Source of the DNA: Streptomyces sp. NBC_01485 | GTDB lineage: Bacteria > Actinomycetota > Actinomycetes > Streptomycetales > Streptomycetaceae | Reading direction: 5' to 3' | Length of the DNA stretch: 64,000 nucleotides | NCBI RefSeq assembly: GCF_036227125.1 | Contig: NZ_CP109435.1 | Location: forward strand, 3,720,001-3,784,000 | In this document: positions 1 through 9,019 of the stretch, piece by piece | How the letters are laid out: each line of letters begins with the position of its first letter | Position numbering within the stretch: the first letter of the stretch is position 1 | The notes under the pieces: model-generated | Seen by the model: only the letters and a program-made list of their open reading frames with translations | The model's database searches: none | What the model was told of the DNA's origin: nothing | Translations under genes and position numbers: made by a program

Positions 1-1345
1 CGCGGGCTTCTGCGTTGAGGCGGAGGAGGGGTTCCGTGTTGGAGGGGCGGACGTTGAACCACCAGTCGGTGGAGGAGACGGTGAGGCCGTCGAGTTCGTC
101 CAGGGTGACGTCCTCGCGGTGGCCGTACGCCGCCTTGATCGCGGCGATGCGGTCGGCCTGGTCGGCGACCGTGGAGTTGATCTCGCCCGAGCCGGTGTAG
201 CGGTCGTATGCGGAGACCAGTGAGGAGAGGAGGGCTTCCTGGCCTCCCAGGGCCGCGAGGACGTGAAGGGCGGCCAGCATGCCGGTGTCGGCGTTCCAGA
301 AGTCCTTGAAGTAGTAGTGGGCGGAGTGTTCGCCGCCGAAGATCGCGCCGGAACGGGCCATCTCCGCCTTGACGAAGGAGTGGCCCACGCGGGTGCGGAC
401 AGGGGTGCCGCCGTTCTCGGTCACCACCTCCGGGACGGTCCAGGAGGTGATCAGGTTGTGGATGATCGTGCCCTTGCCGCCGTTGCGCGCGAGTTCGCGT
501 ACGGCGACCAGGGCCGTGATCACGGACGGGGAGACCGGCTCGCCCCGCTCGTCGACGACGAAGCAGCGGTCGGCGTCGCCGTCGAAGGCGAGGCCGAGGT
601 CGGCCCCCTCTTCGCGGACGCGCCTTTGCAGGTCCACGAGGTTCGCCGGGTCCAGGGGGTTGGCCTCGTGGTTGGGGAAGGTGCCGTCCAGCTCGAAGTA
701 CATGGGGACGAGGGTCAGGGGCAGGCCCTCGAAGACCGTGGGGACGGTGTGGCCGCCCATGCCGTTGCCCGCGTCGACCACGACCTTCAGGGGGCGGATG
801 GAGGCCAGGTCGACGAGTGCGCGGAGGTGTGCCGCGTAGTCCTTCAACGTGTCGGTCCGGGAGACCGTTCCCGGCTCTGCCACCGCTTCCGGTGCTGCCC
901 CGGCGTCTGCGGCTGCCGTGGTTTCGGGGGCGTCCGTGTCCGTCCAGCGTTCGACCAGCTCGCGGATCTCCGTCAGGCCGGTGTCCTGGCCGACGGGGGC
1001 CGCGCCCGCGCGGCACAGCTTGATGCCGTTGTACTGGGCCGGGTTGTGCGAGGCCGTGAACATGGCGCCGGGCAGGTTCAGCGCGCCCGAGGCGTAGTAC
1101 AGCTGGTCCGTGGAGCACAGGCCGATCTGTGTGACGTGCACGCCGCGTGCCGCCGCTCCGCGCGCGAAGGCGTCGGTGAGGCCGGGCGAGGAGGGGCGCA
1201 TGTCGTGGCCGACGACGATCGCCTCGGCGCCGGTCACCTGGGCGAAGGCGGCCCCGAAGAGCTCGGCCAGGGACTCGTCCCACTGGTCCGGGACCACCCC
1301 GCGCACGTCGTACGCCTTCACGATCTGTGACAGATCAGCAGCCAC
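1..1345 (-). CDS. manB: Phosphomannomutase/phosphoglucomutase ManB (3' end outside window)
   Basis: Interconverts hexose 6- and 1-phosphates and supplies mannose-1-phosphate for GDP-mannose and cell-wall glycans. About 448 codons are present. The catalytic serine loop GHDMRPSSPG and the magnesium loop FDGDADR are both readable. The last visible residues (LRLNAEAR) match the C-terminal phosphate-binding domain, so only some 15-20 residues lie beyond the left edge. The GTG start at 1345 is preceded by AGGAAGG six bases upstream; an in-frame TTG two codons earlier is a weaker option. The NDP-sugar nucleotidyltransferase at 15.4-16.5 kb would use its product. The family call is certain; the preferred substrate (mannose or glucose) is inferred. 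Confidence 0.93.
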   Translation of the reverse strand, partial: MAADLSQIVKAYDVRGVVPDQWDESLAELFGAAFAQVTGAEAIVVGHDMRPSSPGLTDAFARGAAARGVHVTQIGLCSTDQLYYASGALNLPGAMFTASHNPAQYNGIKLCRAGAAPVGQDTGLTEIRELVERWTDTDAPETTAAADAGAAPEAVAEPGTVSRTDTLKDYAAHLRALVDLASIRPLKVVVDAGNGMGGHTVPTVFEGLPLTLVPMYFELDGTFPNHEANPLDPANLVDLQRRVREEGADLGLAFDGDADRCFVVDERGEPVSPSVITALVAVRELARNGGKGTIIHNLITSWTVPEVVTENGGTPVRTRVGHSFVKAEMARSGAIFGGEHSAHYYFKDFWNADTGMLAALHVLAALGGQEALLSSLVSAYDRYTGSGEINSTVADQADRIAAIKAAYGHREDVTLDELDGLTVSSTDWWFNVRPSNTEPLLRLNAEAR

Positions 1346-1581
1346 GGCCAACCTTCCTGAATTCCCTGACGTCCTGTGGGTCACCACAAACTACCTGGGC
1401 CGGTTCGGCGTCGGCTGTGAGGTCGCCGTCGTCCGGGCCCGGGGTGCGGTGGTGCTCCGTCACGCGGGAAGCGGTTTCTCGTTTCCCGGCCGAGCGGAAT
1501 GGTCGGGTCCGCGACGACGACGCGTCAATGGGCGGGCGTCAGCCTGTGCGAGACGGGAGGGGTGGGGGAGGCGGGAACCGG

Positions 1582-1956
1582 TCAGTTGTCCGGTGAGCGC
1601 AGGACCCGCAGGTGGCCGCGGCGGGCGACCTCCATCGGGTCCACCGCGCGCCGGCCGACGCCGGGCCCGGCCGCGCGTTCCTGCGGGCGGGCCGCCTCGC
1701 GGACGGCGTTGGCAAGCGCTTCCAGATCGTCGCCACTGGGCCGCGCGGGAGCCGAACTGTCGAGGAGCCGGACCACCTCCCAGCCACGCGGGGCTGTGAG
1801 GCGCTCGGAGTGCTCGGCGCACAGGTCGTAGCAGTGGGGTTCTGCGTAGGTGGCGAGCGGGCCGAGGACCGCGGTCGAGTCGGCGTAGACGTACGTCAAC
1901 GTCGCGACGGCGGGTCGGCCGCAGGCGGTGCGCGAACAGCGACGTACAGGGCTCAC
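1582..1956 (-). CDS. DUF3499 family protein
   Basis: Conserved actinobacterial protein of about 124 residues and unknown function. The N-terminus begins SPVRRCSRTACGRPAVATL and carries a zinc-ribbon-like set of cysteines and a histidine: C-x4-C near the start, then H-C-x3-C-x2-H around residues 39-47. This suggests metal binding. The GTG at 1956 was chosen because family similarity begins there; the open frame extends upstream to 2088 with unconvincing sequence. It is divergent from the Zincin-like gene at 2276, so the roughly 320 bp between them should hold both promoters; I could not single out boxes there. Confidence 0.8.
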   Translation of the reverse strand: MSPVRRCSRTACGRPAVATLTYVYADSTAVLGPLATYAEPHCYDLCAEHSERLTAPRGWEVVRLLDSSAPARPSGDDLEALANAVREAARPQERAAGPGVGRRAVDPMEVARRGHLRVLRSPDN

Positions 1957-2275
1957 GACGTTGGACGGTACCGCACTCTTGAACGGGCCGCGACGACTCT
2001 CCACCAGGTCACTCCACCGTGTCGTGTTGTGAAACGCCCCACGCGCCACTCCAGTCATACCCCGCTGACCTGCGCGAACACCAGTCATTCGGCGCAGGAA
2101 GACGGCGGTCCGCGGTCAACACTCGGCACAAACAGCATCAATTGCCGTGAGTTCGCCGGTCTGGGAGGGATACGGATTCGAGCCCAACCTTGGCTGGAAT
2201 GGTCATCCTGCGACATGGTCCGTATGCCGTGTGGGGCCGGGGACCGGGTCGCGGCGGGGCTACGCTTCAGTAGTG

Positions 2276-2725
2276 ATGGACAGCCCCGTACCGCCCCCCG
2301 CCGCAGGCCCCGGCCCCCGTCGTCGCGATCGCCATGGACGGGGCATGCGGGGGCCGATCGCGCCGCCCCAGGTACCGTTGGCCGCCAGCCGCGCGGAGGT
2401 GTTCGCGGATCTCGTGCAGGACTCCGTGGAGCGGCTGGAGCGGCGGTGGCCGCAGCTCGCCGACATCGACTTCCTGGTGCTGGAGGTGCCGCGCCTGGAC
2501 GCGACCCCGGAGCCGTGGAACGACGAGGCCGTCCCGTTGGGCGGGACGATTCCCGCGCGCGAGGGGCGGCGGGCGCGGGTCGTGGTCTACCGGCGGCCGG
2601 TCGAGATCCGCACCAAGGGGCGCGACGAGCGGGCCGCGTTGGTGCACGAGGTGGTCGTGGAGCAGGTCGCGGAGCTGCTGGGGCAGACGCCGGAGGCGGT
2701 GGATCCGCGCTACGGCGAGGACTGA
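2276..2725 (+). CDS. Zincin-like metallopeptidase family protein
   Basis: A 149-residue protein of the small Zincin_1 (PF06262-type) family, often annotated as a metallopeptidase. The N-terminal 35 residues are basic and proline-rich; the rest is the single domain. The motif position reads HEVVVEQVAELLG, so the second histidine of a classical HExxH zinc site is absent, as I recall for actinobacterial members. Peptidase activity is therefore doubtful. Start is ATG at 2276, with an adjacent in-frame GTG at 2273. No operon partner is apparent; the DUF3499 gene diverges from it. Confidence 0.8.
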   Translation: MDSPVPPPAAGPGPRRRDRHGRGMRGPIAPPQVPLAASRAEVFADLVQDSVERLERRWPQLADIDFLVLEVPRLDATPEPWNDEAVPLGGTIPAREGRRARVVVYRRPVEIRTKGRDERAALVHEVVVEQVAELLGQTPEAVDPRYGED

Positions 2726-2815
2726 GCACCGCCCGCCCCGGCGCTCCCTCTATTGCCCCTCGCTTGCCCCTCTTTCGGGGTACCTCCGCCGCCCTTTCGG
2801 GTCAGTGCCGTACTT

Positions 2816-4339
2816 CTACTTCTGCAGCACCGCGACGTCCTCGTCGGCCTCCGGTACGGCCACCGTGCCCCGGTCGTCCGGCAGGGTCTGGACCGTGAAG
2901 CCCGGGACTCCCTCCTCCGTGGCCGCCAGGGTGCGGGAGGCGTAGACCGGAGTGTCGGTGAGGGGTTCCACGGTGAGCGCGTAGGTGCCCTTCAGGCCGG
3001 TGGGGACGGGGAGTTCGACGTCCTGGGTGGTGCCGGCCCTGACCGTGTACATCTTGGAGACGGCCGCGCCGCCGCCGCTGCCCGCGGACGCGGTGACCTT
3101 GACCTTGGCGGTGCCCTTGGGGGCCGTCAGGGAGAGCGTGGCGCCCTTGGCGCTGTTGTCGGCGACGGACGCGCGCGTGCCGACCGGCGCGGTGGCGGGG
3201 ATGAACGCCGACTCCTGGTCGGCGCCCTTGCCGCGCAGGACCCGAACGGCCGCGACGACGGGGACCGACGAGCCCGTCGGGGTCAGGACCAGGGAGCCCG
3301 CCTCGCCGCGCGTGAGGTTGCCCAGGTCGACCGAGGTCGTCATGCCCGCCTTGACGTGGAGCGTCTCGTGGCCGGCGGGGGTGATCAGACCTGAGGGGGA
3401 GGCGAGTTGGACCTTGAGGTCCGCGTCGGCGTCGCCCGGCGCGTAGGCGACGAGGCGGACGGCCGTGGCGTCCTTGGGGATGCCGGGGATGACCTGGCTG
3501 CCCGCCGGTTCGGTGGAGGCGGCCAGCCAGTCGCCGCCGAGCTTCTCGTCCAGGGCCTGTACGGCGGCCCCCAGACGGCCGCTGCGGACGTTGACGTGGA
3601 CGGTGAGGTCCTCCTGCTTCTCGGCGGTGAGCGTGGACAGCAGGATCGGCTCGCTGGAGTGCGCCGGGACCGTGATGCCCTCCCCCACCGTGCTCGCGAG
3701 GGCGCCGGTCTTGCCGAAGAGTTCGAGGTCGACGACGGCGGCGGAGTCGTCCGGGTTGGTGAGGTGGACGTAGTCCGTGCGGTCGGCGAGCGTGCTGACG
3801 CCCGGGAACCAGAACTCCGTGTCCGGCGCGGTGCAGGTGACGCCCTGGAGGCCGCGGCCGCTGCCGGCGGCGACCTCCGTGGTCTCCTGGACGGTCCAGC
3901 CGGGCGCGAACTTCCCCTCGGCGGTGCCCAGGAGCGCGGGCGCGGAGCCGCCGGTGGTGTCGCCGACGGCCGGGGTGCCGGGCGCCTTGGGTGTGACGAC
4001 GGGCTTCGCGGCCGTCTTCTTCTTGCCGCCGGTCTTCTGGCCGCCGGTCTTCGCGCCGCCGGTCTCCTCGGTGGCGGTCTCCTCGGTGGCGGCCTTGAGT
4101 TCGGCCGTGCCGTCGGCGTCGGTGCCCTGGGTGACGGGTGTGAAGGACGTGTACGACGTCTCGGCGAGGTCGGAGGTGCTGGGCGCGGGGCAGAGCAGGC
4201 TGGTGCGCTCCACCGGCAGTTCGGCGGCCGCCTTGGCGGTGTCCGGGGCGGCGGCGTCCGGCTGGTTGAGCGTGGCGAACCCGGTGACGGCGGCGAGCGC
4301 GGCCGTGCCGGCGATCAGGGACAGGGTGGTGCGGTTCAC
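2816..4339 (-). CDS. DUF5719 family secreted protein
   Basis: A 507-residue actinobacterial protein with an N-terminal signal/anchor segment (hydrophobic residues 5-25), an Ala/Pro/Lys/Thr-rich stretch around residues 90-125 containing repeated GGxKTGGxK units, then a long beta-rich DUF5719 domain. Its function is unknown; it is presumably outside the membrane. The GTG start overlaps the stop of the upstream giant glycosyltransferase gene by four bases (GTGA), so the two are translationally coupled and probably act together in envelope glycan assembly. No catalytic motif was recognised. Confidence 0.85.
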   Translation of the reverse strand: MNRTTLSLIAGTAALAAVTGFATLNQPDAAAPDTAKAAAELPVERTSLLCPAPSTSDLAETSYTSFTPVTQGTDADGTAELKAATEETATEETGGAKTGGQKTGGKKKTAAKPVVTPKAPGTPAVGDTTGGSAPALLGTAEGKFAPGWTVQETTEVAAGSGRGLQGVTCTAPDTEFWFPGVSTLADRTDYVHLTNPDDSAAVVDLELFGKTGALASTVGEGITVPAHSSEPILLSTLTAEKQEDLTVHVNVRSGRLGAAVQALDEKLGGDWLAASTEPAGSQVIPGIPKDATAVRLVAYAPGDADADLKVQLASPSGLITPAGHETLHVKAGMTTSVDLGNLTRGEAGSLVLTPTGSSVPVVAAVRVLRGKGADQESAFIPATAPVGTRASVADNSAKGATLSLTAPKGTAKVKVTASAGSGGGAAVSKMYTVRAGTTQDVELPVPTGLKGTYALTVEPLTDTPVYASRTLAATEEGVPGFTVQTLPDDRGTVAVPEADEDVAVLQK

Positions 4340-7300
4340 TGCTGGCTCCCGTCGGGGCGCTCACTGCCGGTGCCCTGGGGGTGCTGGGCCGGGTCGTAGG
4401 ACTGCTGGTCGTAGCCGCCCTGGCCGTAGGCCGACGGGTCGTAGCCCTGCTGCTGGTAGGTCGGGTCGTACGGGGCCTGCTGGGTCTGGCCGTCGTAGGC
4501 GTACGGGTCGTACTGGCCGGCCTGGTAGGGGTCGTAGGACTGCTGGTCGTAGCCGCCCGCCTGGTACTGCTGGGCGTTCTGGTACTGCTCGGCCGTGTAG
4601 CCGTTGTACTCGGCGCCCTGGTAGCCCGCCTGGTCCCACTCTCCGTAGGGCTGCTGCTGCGGGACGGCGACCGGGGTCTGCTCCTCCTTCGGAGGAGCTG
4701 GGAACTCATCGCCCTGGGTGGGTTCTTGGGTCTCGGTGTCGGTGTCCGCCTCGGCCTGGGCGCGCAGGCGGCGGGCGCGGCGGCCCTCGCCTTCGGTGGC
4801 CTGGGCGGGGATCGGCTCCTCCTCGGGGAGGTCGTCGTCGACGTCGCGGCGGCGGCCCGGGAGGGCGAGGACGACCAGGACCAGGCCGAGCAGGCCCTGC
4901 GCCCACAGCCAGGCGGTGTGGGTGAACGGGTCGTCGTAGGTGACGTCCAGTTTCCCGCCGGTGGCGGGGAGTTCGAAGCCCTGGGCCCAGCCGTCGACGG
5001 TGGTGCGGGTGAGGGGCTTGCCGTCGAGGGTGGCCGTCCAGCCGTCGGCGGCGGCGTCGGCCAGGCGCAGGACGCGGCTGCCGGCGCCGTCGGGGACGGT
5101 GGTGTGGATGTCGACGGGGCCCGCGGCGACCGGGGTCGCCGTGCCCTTGCCGGAGGCGGCGACGATCGCCGCGCGGGAGACCTCCTGGTCGACCCGCCAC
5201 AGGGCGCTGCCGTCCTGCTGGCTGAGCCGCTTCAGGCCGGGGGTGGCGTCCAGGACGCGGGTGACCTGGCGGGGGGCGCCCTTGTGGACGAGGACGTAGC
5301 CCACGGCGAACTTGCCGAGCTGGTCGGCCTGGTCGGCGCCGGAGCCGGCGACGAGACTGGCGACGACCTTGTCGAGCTGCTTGTTCTCGCCGTCGGCGGC
5401 GGCGAGTTCGGCGTCGCCGAGGCGGGCGCCCGAGCCGCGGACCAGCATGTAGCCGACGTGGGCGGCGGAGTCGCTGTCGAGGACGAGGGTGCGGGCCTGG
5501 TCGCGGTTGCCGGCCTCCTCGGCGACGAACGCGGGCACCTGTACGGGGTCGCGGCGCTCCAGGGGGCCGTCGGCGCCGCCGATCATCCAGCCGGCGGCGA
5601 GGAGCAGCGGGCCGGCGGCCGAGGCGAAGGCGATGAGGACGGCGACGGGCTGGCGCCAGCCGAAGCTCTGCTCGGCGACACGCGTGCGTGCCCCGTCGGC
5701 GCCGATGACGGCGGCGGCGAGGAGGGCGAGGCCGTAGACGAGGGTGGCGGGGCCGGCCCAGGTGGAGCCGTTGGACAGGACCGCGAAGACGAGGCCCACC
5801 AGGGCGACCGCCCAGGCCGCCCAGACGCCGAAGTGGCGCTCGGAGCGCAGGAGGGCGGCCAGCGCGGCCAGCACGATGCCGATGAGCATCAGGCCGTCGA
5901 CGGTGCCGGGGCCGCCGGGGCTGGCGCCGAGCAGGTCGAGCGCGGTGGCGGTCGACGGGCCGTAGTCGAGGCCGGCCTGGGTGAAGAAGCCGAACGGCAG
6001 CAGGGACAGCGACCAGGGCGCGAGGATCAGCAGGGGTGTGCCGAGCTGGGCCAGGAAGCGCAGGCCGTAGGCGGTGATGTCGCGGCGGCGCACGGCCAGG
6101 ACGGCGAGGCCGAGGACGAGGGCGATGGGCCAGACGATCGGCGTGAACGCGGTGGTGATCGTCAGCAGCAGCGCGAACGCCCAGGTGGCGCGCCAGCTGC
6201 CGCGGGCGCCGGAGGCGCGGGTCAGGCCGCTCGCGGCGGCGCCCGCGCGGGCGATGAGCGGCAGCAGGACGGCCAGGACGGCGGTGCCGACGCGGCCGCC
6301 CGCGAGGGCGCCGGTGGCGGCCGGCAGGAAGGCGTAGACGACGGCCGCCCACGCGCGCAGGAGGCGCGACTCGACCAGTGGCCGGGAGGCGAAGTAGGCG
6401 GTGAAGCCGGCCAGCGGCACCGAGCAGACGAGCAGCACGGTGAGGGCGAGGCCGGTCGAGCCGAGCAGCAGGGTGGCCAGCGTGGCGATGATCGCGAGGT
6501 AGGGCGGGGCGGCGGGGGTGCCGCCGGCGCCGACCGGATGCCAGGCGTCGAGGTAGCGCGACCACAGCTCGGAGGCGTCGGCCGGGGCGGGCAGCAGGGC
6601 GCCGCCCGCGAGGGCTCCGCCGCCGATGAGGTTGCGGCAGGCGACCAGGGAGACGAGCAGGAGGATCAGGAAGAGCACCGGGCCGGGTTTGCGGGCGATG
6701 CGCTTGAGGCGGACGAACTGCTCGATCTCCAGGAACTCGGCGTCGTCGCCGCCGGGTCCGGACTCGACGGCTCCGCCGTGCCGGCCCGCGCCGGCGGTGG
6801 CCTCGGGGTCGTCGGAGCCGAAGAAGTCGCCGGCGACCTGTTCGACGGTGGCCCGCACGGTCGCGCCGGGCGGCGGGAACAGGGGGCGCAGTTCGTCCTT
6901 GTCGACCGTCGGCTTCCCGCGGCTGCGCCGCCCGGCGATGATCCGCTCGGGGCGCACCAGGGTGCCCAGCAGGCCGCGGATCTCGTCGACGGCCTGTCCG
7001 GGTACCTTGCCGACGAGGTAGGCGACCGTGCGCAGCACGGTGCCGAGGAGCAGGCGCACCAGGATCCAGGGCAGCAGGGCGGTGCGGCTGTTGACGAGGA
7101 GGGTGTAGACGGCGCCGGCCTTGTCGACCTTGTGCGGGGAGGCGCTGGTGCGGCCCGCGCAGTCGACGGCGCGGCGCTCGCGGGAGGCGGCCTCGGCGTG
7201 CCGTACGACGGCCTCGGGGGCGATGAGGACGCGGTGGCCGGCGGCCTGCGCGCGCCAGCACAGGTCGACGTCGTCCCGCATCAGGGGCAGGCGGCGGTCG

Positions 7301-8028
7301 AAGCCGCCGAGCTGTTCGAAGACGTCGCGGCGGATCAGCATGCCGGCGGTGGACACGGACAGCACGGACCGGACGTGGTCGTGCTGGCCCTGGTCCTGCT
7401 CGCGGCGGTCCAGGCCGGTCCAGCGGCGGCCGGAGTGGGCGATGGTGACGCCGACCTCGAGGAGCTGTCGGCGGTCGTACCAGCCGCGGAGCTTGGGGCC
7501 GACGACCGCCACGTCGGCCCGGCCGAGTTCGAGTTCGTTCTCCACCACGCGCAGCAGTTCGGCCAGCGCGTCCGGTTCGGGGGCGCAGTCGTCGTGCAGC
7601 AGCCACAGCCACTGGACGGGCTCTCCGTGCGGGAGCTCCGGCAGGTCGTAGGCGTCGTCGCGCCACGCGCGCGTGACGGGGTCCCAGCCGCTGGGGCGCT
7701 TGAGGTACGGCAGTTCCTCGGGGGTGAGGACCGGGGCCGTGCGGTTGGCCTCCTCGACGGCCTGGCCGAAGCCGGTGCGGCGGGCGAGGTGCAGGACGCG
7801 GTCGTCACCGAGGGCTTCGGCTACCAGGCGCGCGGAGTCGTCCGAGCTGCCGGTGTCGGCGGCCATGACGGACTGGACGGGGCGCTCCTGGCCGAGCAGC
7901 CCGGCGAGCGCGTCGGGCAGCCAGCGGGCACCGTCATGGGAGACGATCACCGCGGTCACGACATGACGCGGGAACTCAGGTGTGGCAGCGCTGTCTTGAT
8001 GGGCTGCCGTGTGGCTGTGCACGGACAT
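4336..8028 (-). CDS. Large membrane glycosyltransferase, family 2, with Q/Y-rich tail
   Basis: A 1230-residue protein with three parts. Residues about 24-280 form a GT-A family 2 transferase (TAVIVSHDGARWLPDAL start, acidic LHDDCAP nucleotide-binding motif). Residues about 310-1075 contain many hydrophobic helices separated by extracytoplasmic loops. Residues about 1075-1230 are hydrophilic and end in a low-complexity Gln/Tyr/Gly/Asp tail. A lipid-linked sugar substrate is likely, as in actinobacterial GT2 polytopic enzymes of arabinan/galactan or teichoic-acid type, but the actual glycan is unknown. Start is ATG at 8028. It is coupled to the DUF5719 gene downstream by a GTGA overlap. The tail is unusual and listed separately. 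Confidence 0.88.
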   Translation of the reverse strand: MSVHSHTAAHQDSAATPEFPRHVVTAVIVSHDGARWLPDALAGLLGQERPVQSVMAADTGSSDDSARLVAEALGDDRVLHLARRTGFGQAVEEANRTAPVLTPEELPYLKRPSGWDPVTRAWRDDAYDLPELPHGEPVQWLWLLHDDCAPEPDALAELLRVVENELELGRADVAVVGPKLRGWYDRRQLLEVGVTIAHSGRRWTGLDRREQDQGQHDHVRSVLSVSTAGMLIRRDVFEQLGGFDRRLPLMRDDVDLCWRAQAAGHRVLIAPEAVVRHAEAASRERRAVDCAGRTSASPHKVDKAGAVYTLLVNSRTALLPWILVRLLLGTVLRTVAYLVGKVPGQAVDEIRGLLGTLVRPERIIAGRRSRGKPTVDKDELRPLFPPPGATVRATVEQVAGDFFGSDDPEATAGAGRHGGAVESGPGGDDAEFLEIEQFVRLKRIARKPGPVLFLILLLVSLVACRNLIGGGALAGGALLPAPADASELWSRYLDAWHPVGAGGTPAAPPYLAIIATLATLLLGSTGLALTVLLVCSVPLAGFTAYFASRPLVESRLLRAWAAVVYAFLPAATGALAGGRVGTAVLAVLLPLIARAGAAASGLTRASGARGSWRATWAFALLLTITTAFTPIVWPIALVLGLAVLAVRRRDITAYGLRFLAQLGTPLLILAPWSLSLLPFGFFTQAGLDYGPSTATALDLLGASPGGPGTVDGLMLIGIVLAALAALLRSERHFGVWAAWAVALVGLVFAVLSNGSTWAGPATLVYGLALLAAAVIGADGARTRVAEQSFGWRQPVAVLIAFASAAGPLLLAAGWMIGGADGPLERRDPVQVPAFVAEEAGNRDQARTLVLDSDSAAHVGYMLVRGSGARLGDAELAAADGENKQLDKVVASLVAGSGADQADQLGKFAVGYVLVHKGAPRQVTRVLDATPGLKRLSQQDGSALWRVDQEVSRAAIVAASGKGTATPVAAGPVDIHTTVPDGAGSRVLRLADAAADGWTATLDGKPLTRTTVDGWAQGFELPATGGKLDVTYDDPFTHTAWLWAQGLLGLVLVVLALPGRRRDVDDDLPEEEPIPAQATEGEGRRARRLRAQAEADTDTETQEPTQGDEFPAPPKEEQTPVAVPQQQPYGEWDQAGYQGAEYNGYTAEQYQNAQQYQAGGYDQQSYDPYQAGQYDPYAYDGQTQQAPYDPTYQQQGYDPSAYGQGGYDQQSYDPAQHPQGTGSERPDGSQQ
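4345..4640 (-). repeat. Coding repeat: Gln/Tyr-rich low-complexity tail
   Basis: The last ~100 codons of the glycosyltransferase repeat degenerate GYDQQSYDPYQ- and GQYDPYAYDG-like units rich in Tyr, Gln, Gly, Asp and Pro. Two units (GGYDQQSYDP) are identical in protein and near-identical in DNA at about 4390-4420 and 4530-4565. The composition resembles prion-like or condensate-forming tails rather than a folded domain. Confidence 0.75.
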
Positions 8029-8144
8029 CGAGGTACGGGCCCCGGTTCGGTGGACTGCGGTGGACGCCTGCGCCGTGTGGGGGCGGCGGGGTGTCTCGGA
8101 CGAGCGCCCACACTATCGGCTGGGCAGGACGACGGCCCGCCGCC

Positions 8145-8153
8145 TGTGGATAA
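8145..8153 (-). promoter_or_regulatory. Consensus DnaA box
   Basis: TGTGGATAA on the + strand is the reverse complement of TTATCCACA, a perfect DnaA box. It lies between whiB's stop and the glycosyltransferase start. Two more consensus boxes occur at 9889-9915. A single box may be coincidental. Confidence 0.45.
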
Positions 8154-8238
8154 CCCACCTGCGACGGGCCGTTCGGACCCTTGTGCCTCGATATCGCGAT
8201 GCGGTGCTGCCGTGGCGCCTGTGTGGAGCGGGCGGTTC

Positions 8239-8508
8239 TCAGACCGCCGCCTTCTTCAGCCGGCGGCGCTCCCGTTCGGACAGGCCGCCCCAGATGCCGA
8301 ATCTCTCGTCGTTGGAGAGTGCGTACTCGAGGCATTCGGAGCGGACCTCGCAGGCGAGGCAGACCTTCTTGGCCTCGCGGGTGGAGCCGCCCTTCTCGGG
8401 GAAGAAGGACTCGGGATCGGTCTGGGCGCACAGCGCGCGCTCCTGCCAGCCGAGTTCCTCGTCCGCGTCGTCGACGTCGACCAGCAGTTGCTGCACCAGC
8501 TCGGTCAT
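8239..8508 (-). CDS. whiB: WhiB sporulation transcription factor
   Basis: An 89-residue iron-sulfur transcription factor. The four cluster ligands are C27, C50, C53 and C59 (C-x22-C-x2-C-x5-C), followed by the GIWGG turn (71-75) and a basic C-terminus (ERRRLKKAAV) for DNA contact. The sequence is nearly identical to my recollection of S. coelicolor WhiB (SCO3034), which acts with WhiA to start sporulation septation in aerial hyphae. It is monocistronic, as expected, with a long upstream region. The insertion of V12 makes it slightly longer than the 87-residue form I remember. Confidence 0.95.
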   Translation of the reverse strand: MTELVQQLLVDVDDADEELGWQERALCAQTDPESFFPEKGGSTREAKKVCLACEVRSECLEYALSNDERFGIWGGLSERERRRLKKAAV

Positions 8509-8582
8509 GTGCGCCCCTCGCTCTGTCTTTCGCGTCCCCGTGACGTGGCCGTTACCGATTTCGGCTGAACGACACGAGTGAA

Positions 8583-8612
8583 ATTACAAGTGTGCTGCTC
8601 CGGGCGAGTCAA
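8583..8612 (-). promoter_or_regulatory. Putative whiB promoter (-35 TTGACT, -10 TGTAAT)
   Basis: On the minus strand TTGACT and TGTAAT are separated by 18 bp and lie about 75-105 bp before the whiB ATG, a good vegetative-type promoter. whiB is known from S. coelicolor to have more than one promoter, so a second, developmentally regulated one may lie further upstream. Confidence 0.5.
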
Positions 8613-8983
8613 GCCGAGATCTGCTATTGGGCCCCTTATTCACTCTGCGGAACCAAGGCCGTGCAGTAAGTGTTCAAATCGCCATAAACCTTGACAAGCA
8701 GATGAAGCCCCGGAGGACCACCGGCCCCGCACAGCACTTGCACCAGGAAGGACGCCCAGAGGATCGATCTCGTTGCGGCACGCGCGCGGAGAGCGAGCGG
8801 CGGCGATCCGGATCACGGTCCGATCGGTCCACAGGGGGATCGATCGCAGTCGGATCACAGGCTCGCCGCGAGGCTTGCGCGCCCGGCTTGTGCCCCATGT
8901 GTCCCGGCCTGCGCCTGCACAAACCTTTCACCTCACAGATGAACCGGATGAGGTGAAGCATGTCCCACATACCGGGCGTCGAG
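8613..8983. other. Intergenic DNA upstream of whiB, no gene seen
   Basis: This stretch between the proximal whiB promoter and the cysteine-dioxygenase leader promoter contains no convincing coding frame. It is less GC-rich near 8620-8700, as expected of promoter DNA. A second whiB promoter may lie here but I could not assign boxes. Confidence 0.4.
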
Positions 8984-9012
8984 TTGACAGTGAGGGTGTG
9001 AACCGCTGTCCT
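8984..9012 (+). promoter_or_regulatory. Putative promoter giving a leaderless transcript
   Basis: TTGACA (8984-8989), a 17-bp spacer and TGTCCT (9007-9012) form a promoter with a perfect -35 box and a weaker -10 box. Transcription would be expected to start at about 9018-9020, which is the A of the ATG of the polycysteine leader ORF, so that mRNA would be leaderless. Confidence 0.5.
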
Positions 9013-9019
9013 TGTGGGC

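Noticed and set aside
4345..4640. Possible CRISPR-like array
   Set aside because: Repeats are in-frame, degenerate and coding; no spacer/repeat regularity.
4381..8568. Very long + strand frame opposite the glycosyltransferase
   Set aside because: Gly/Glu/Asp/Val-rich shadow typical of antisense frames in GC-rich genes; the minus-strand frame has clear family motifs.
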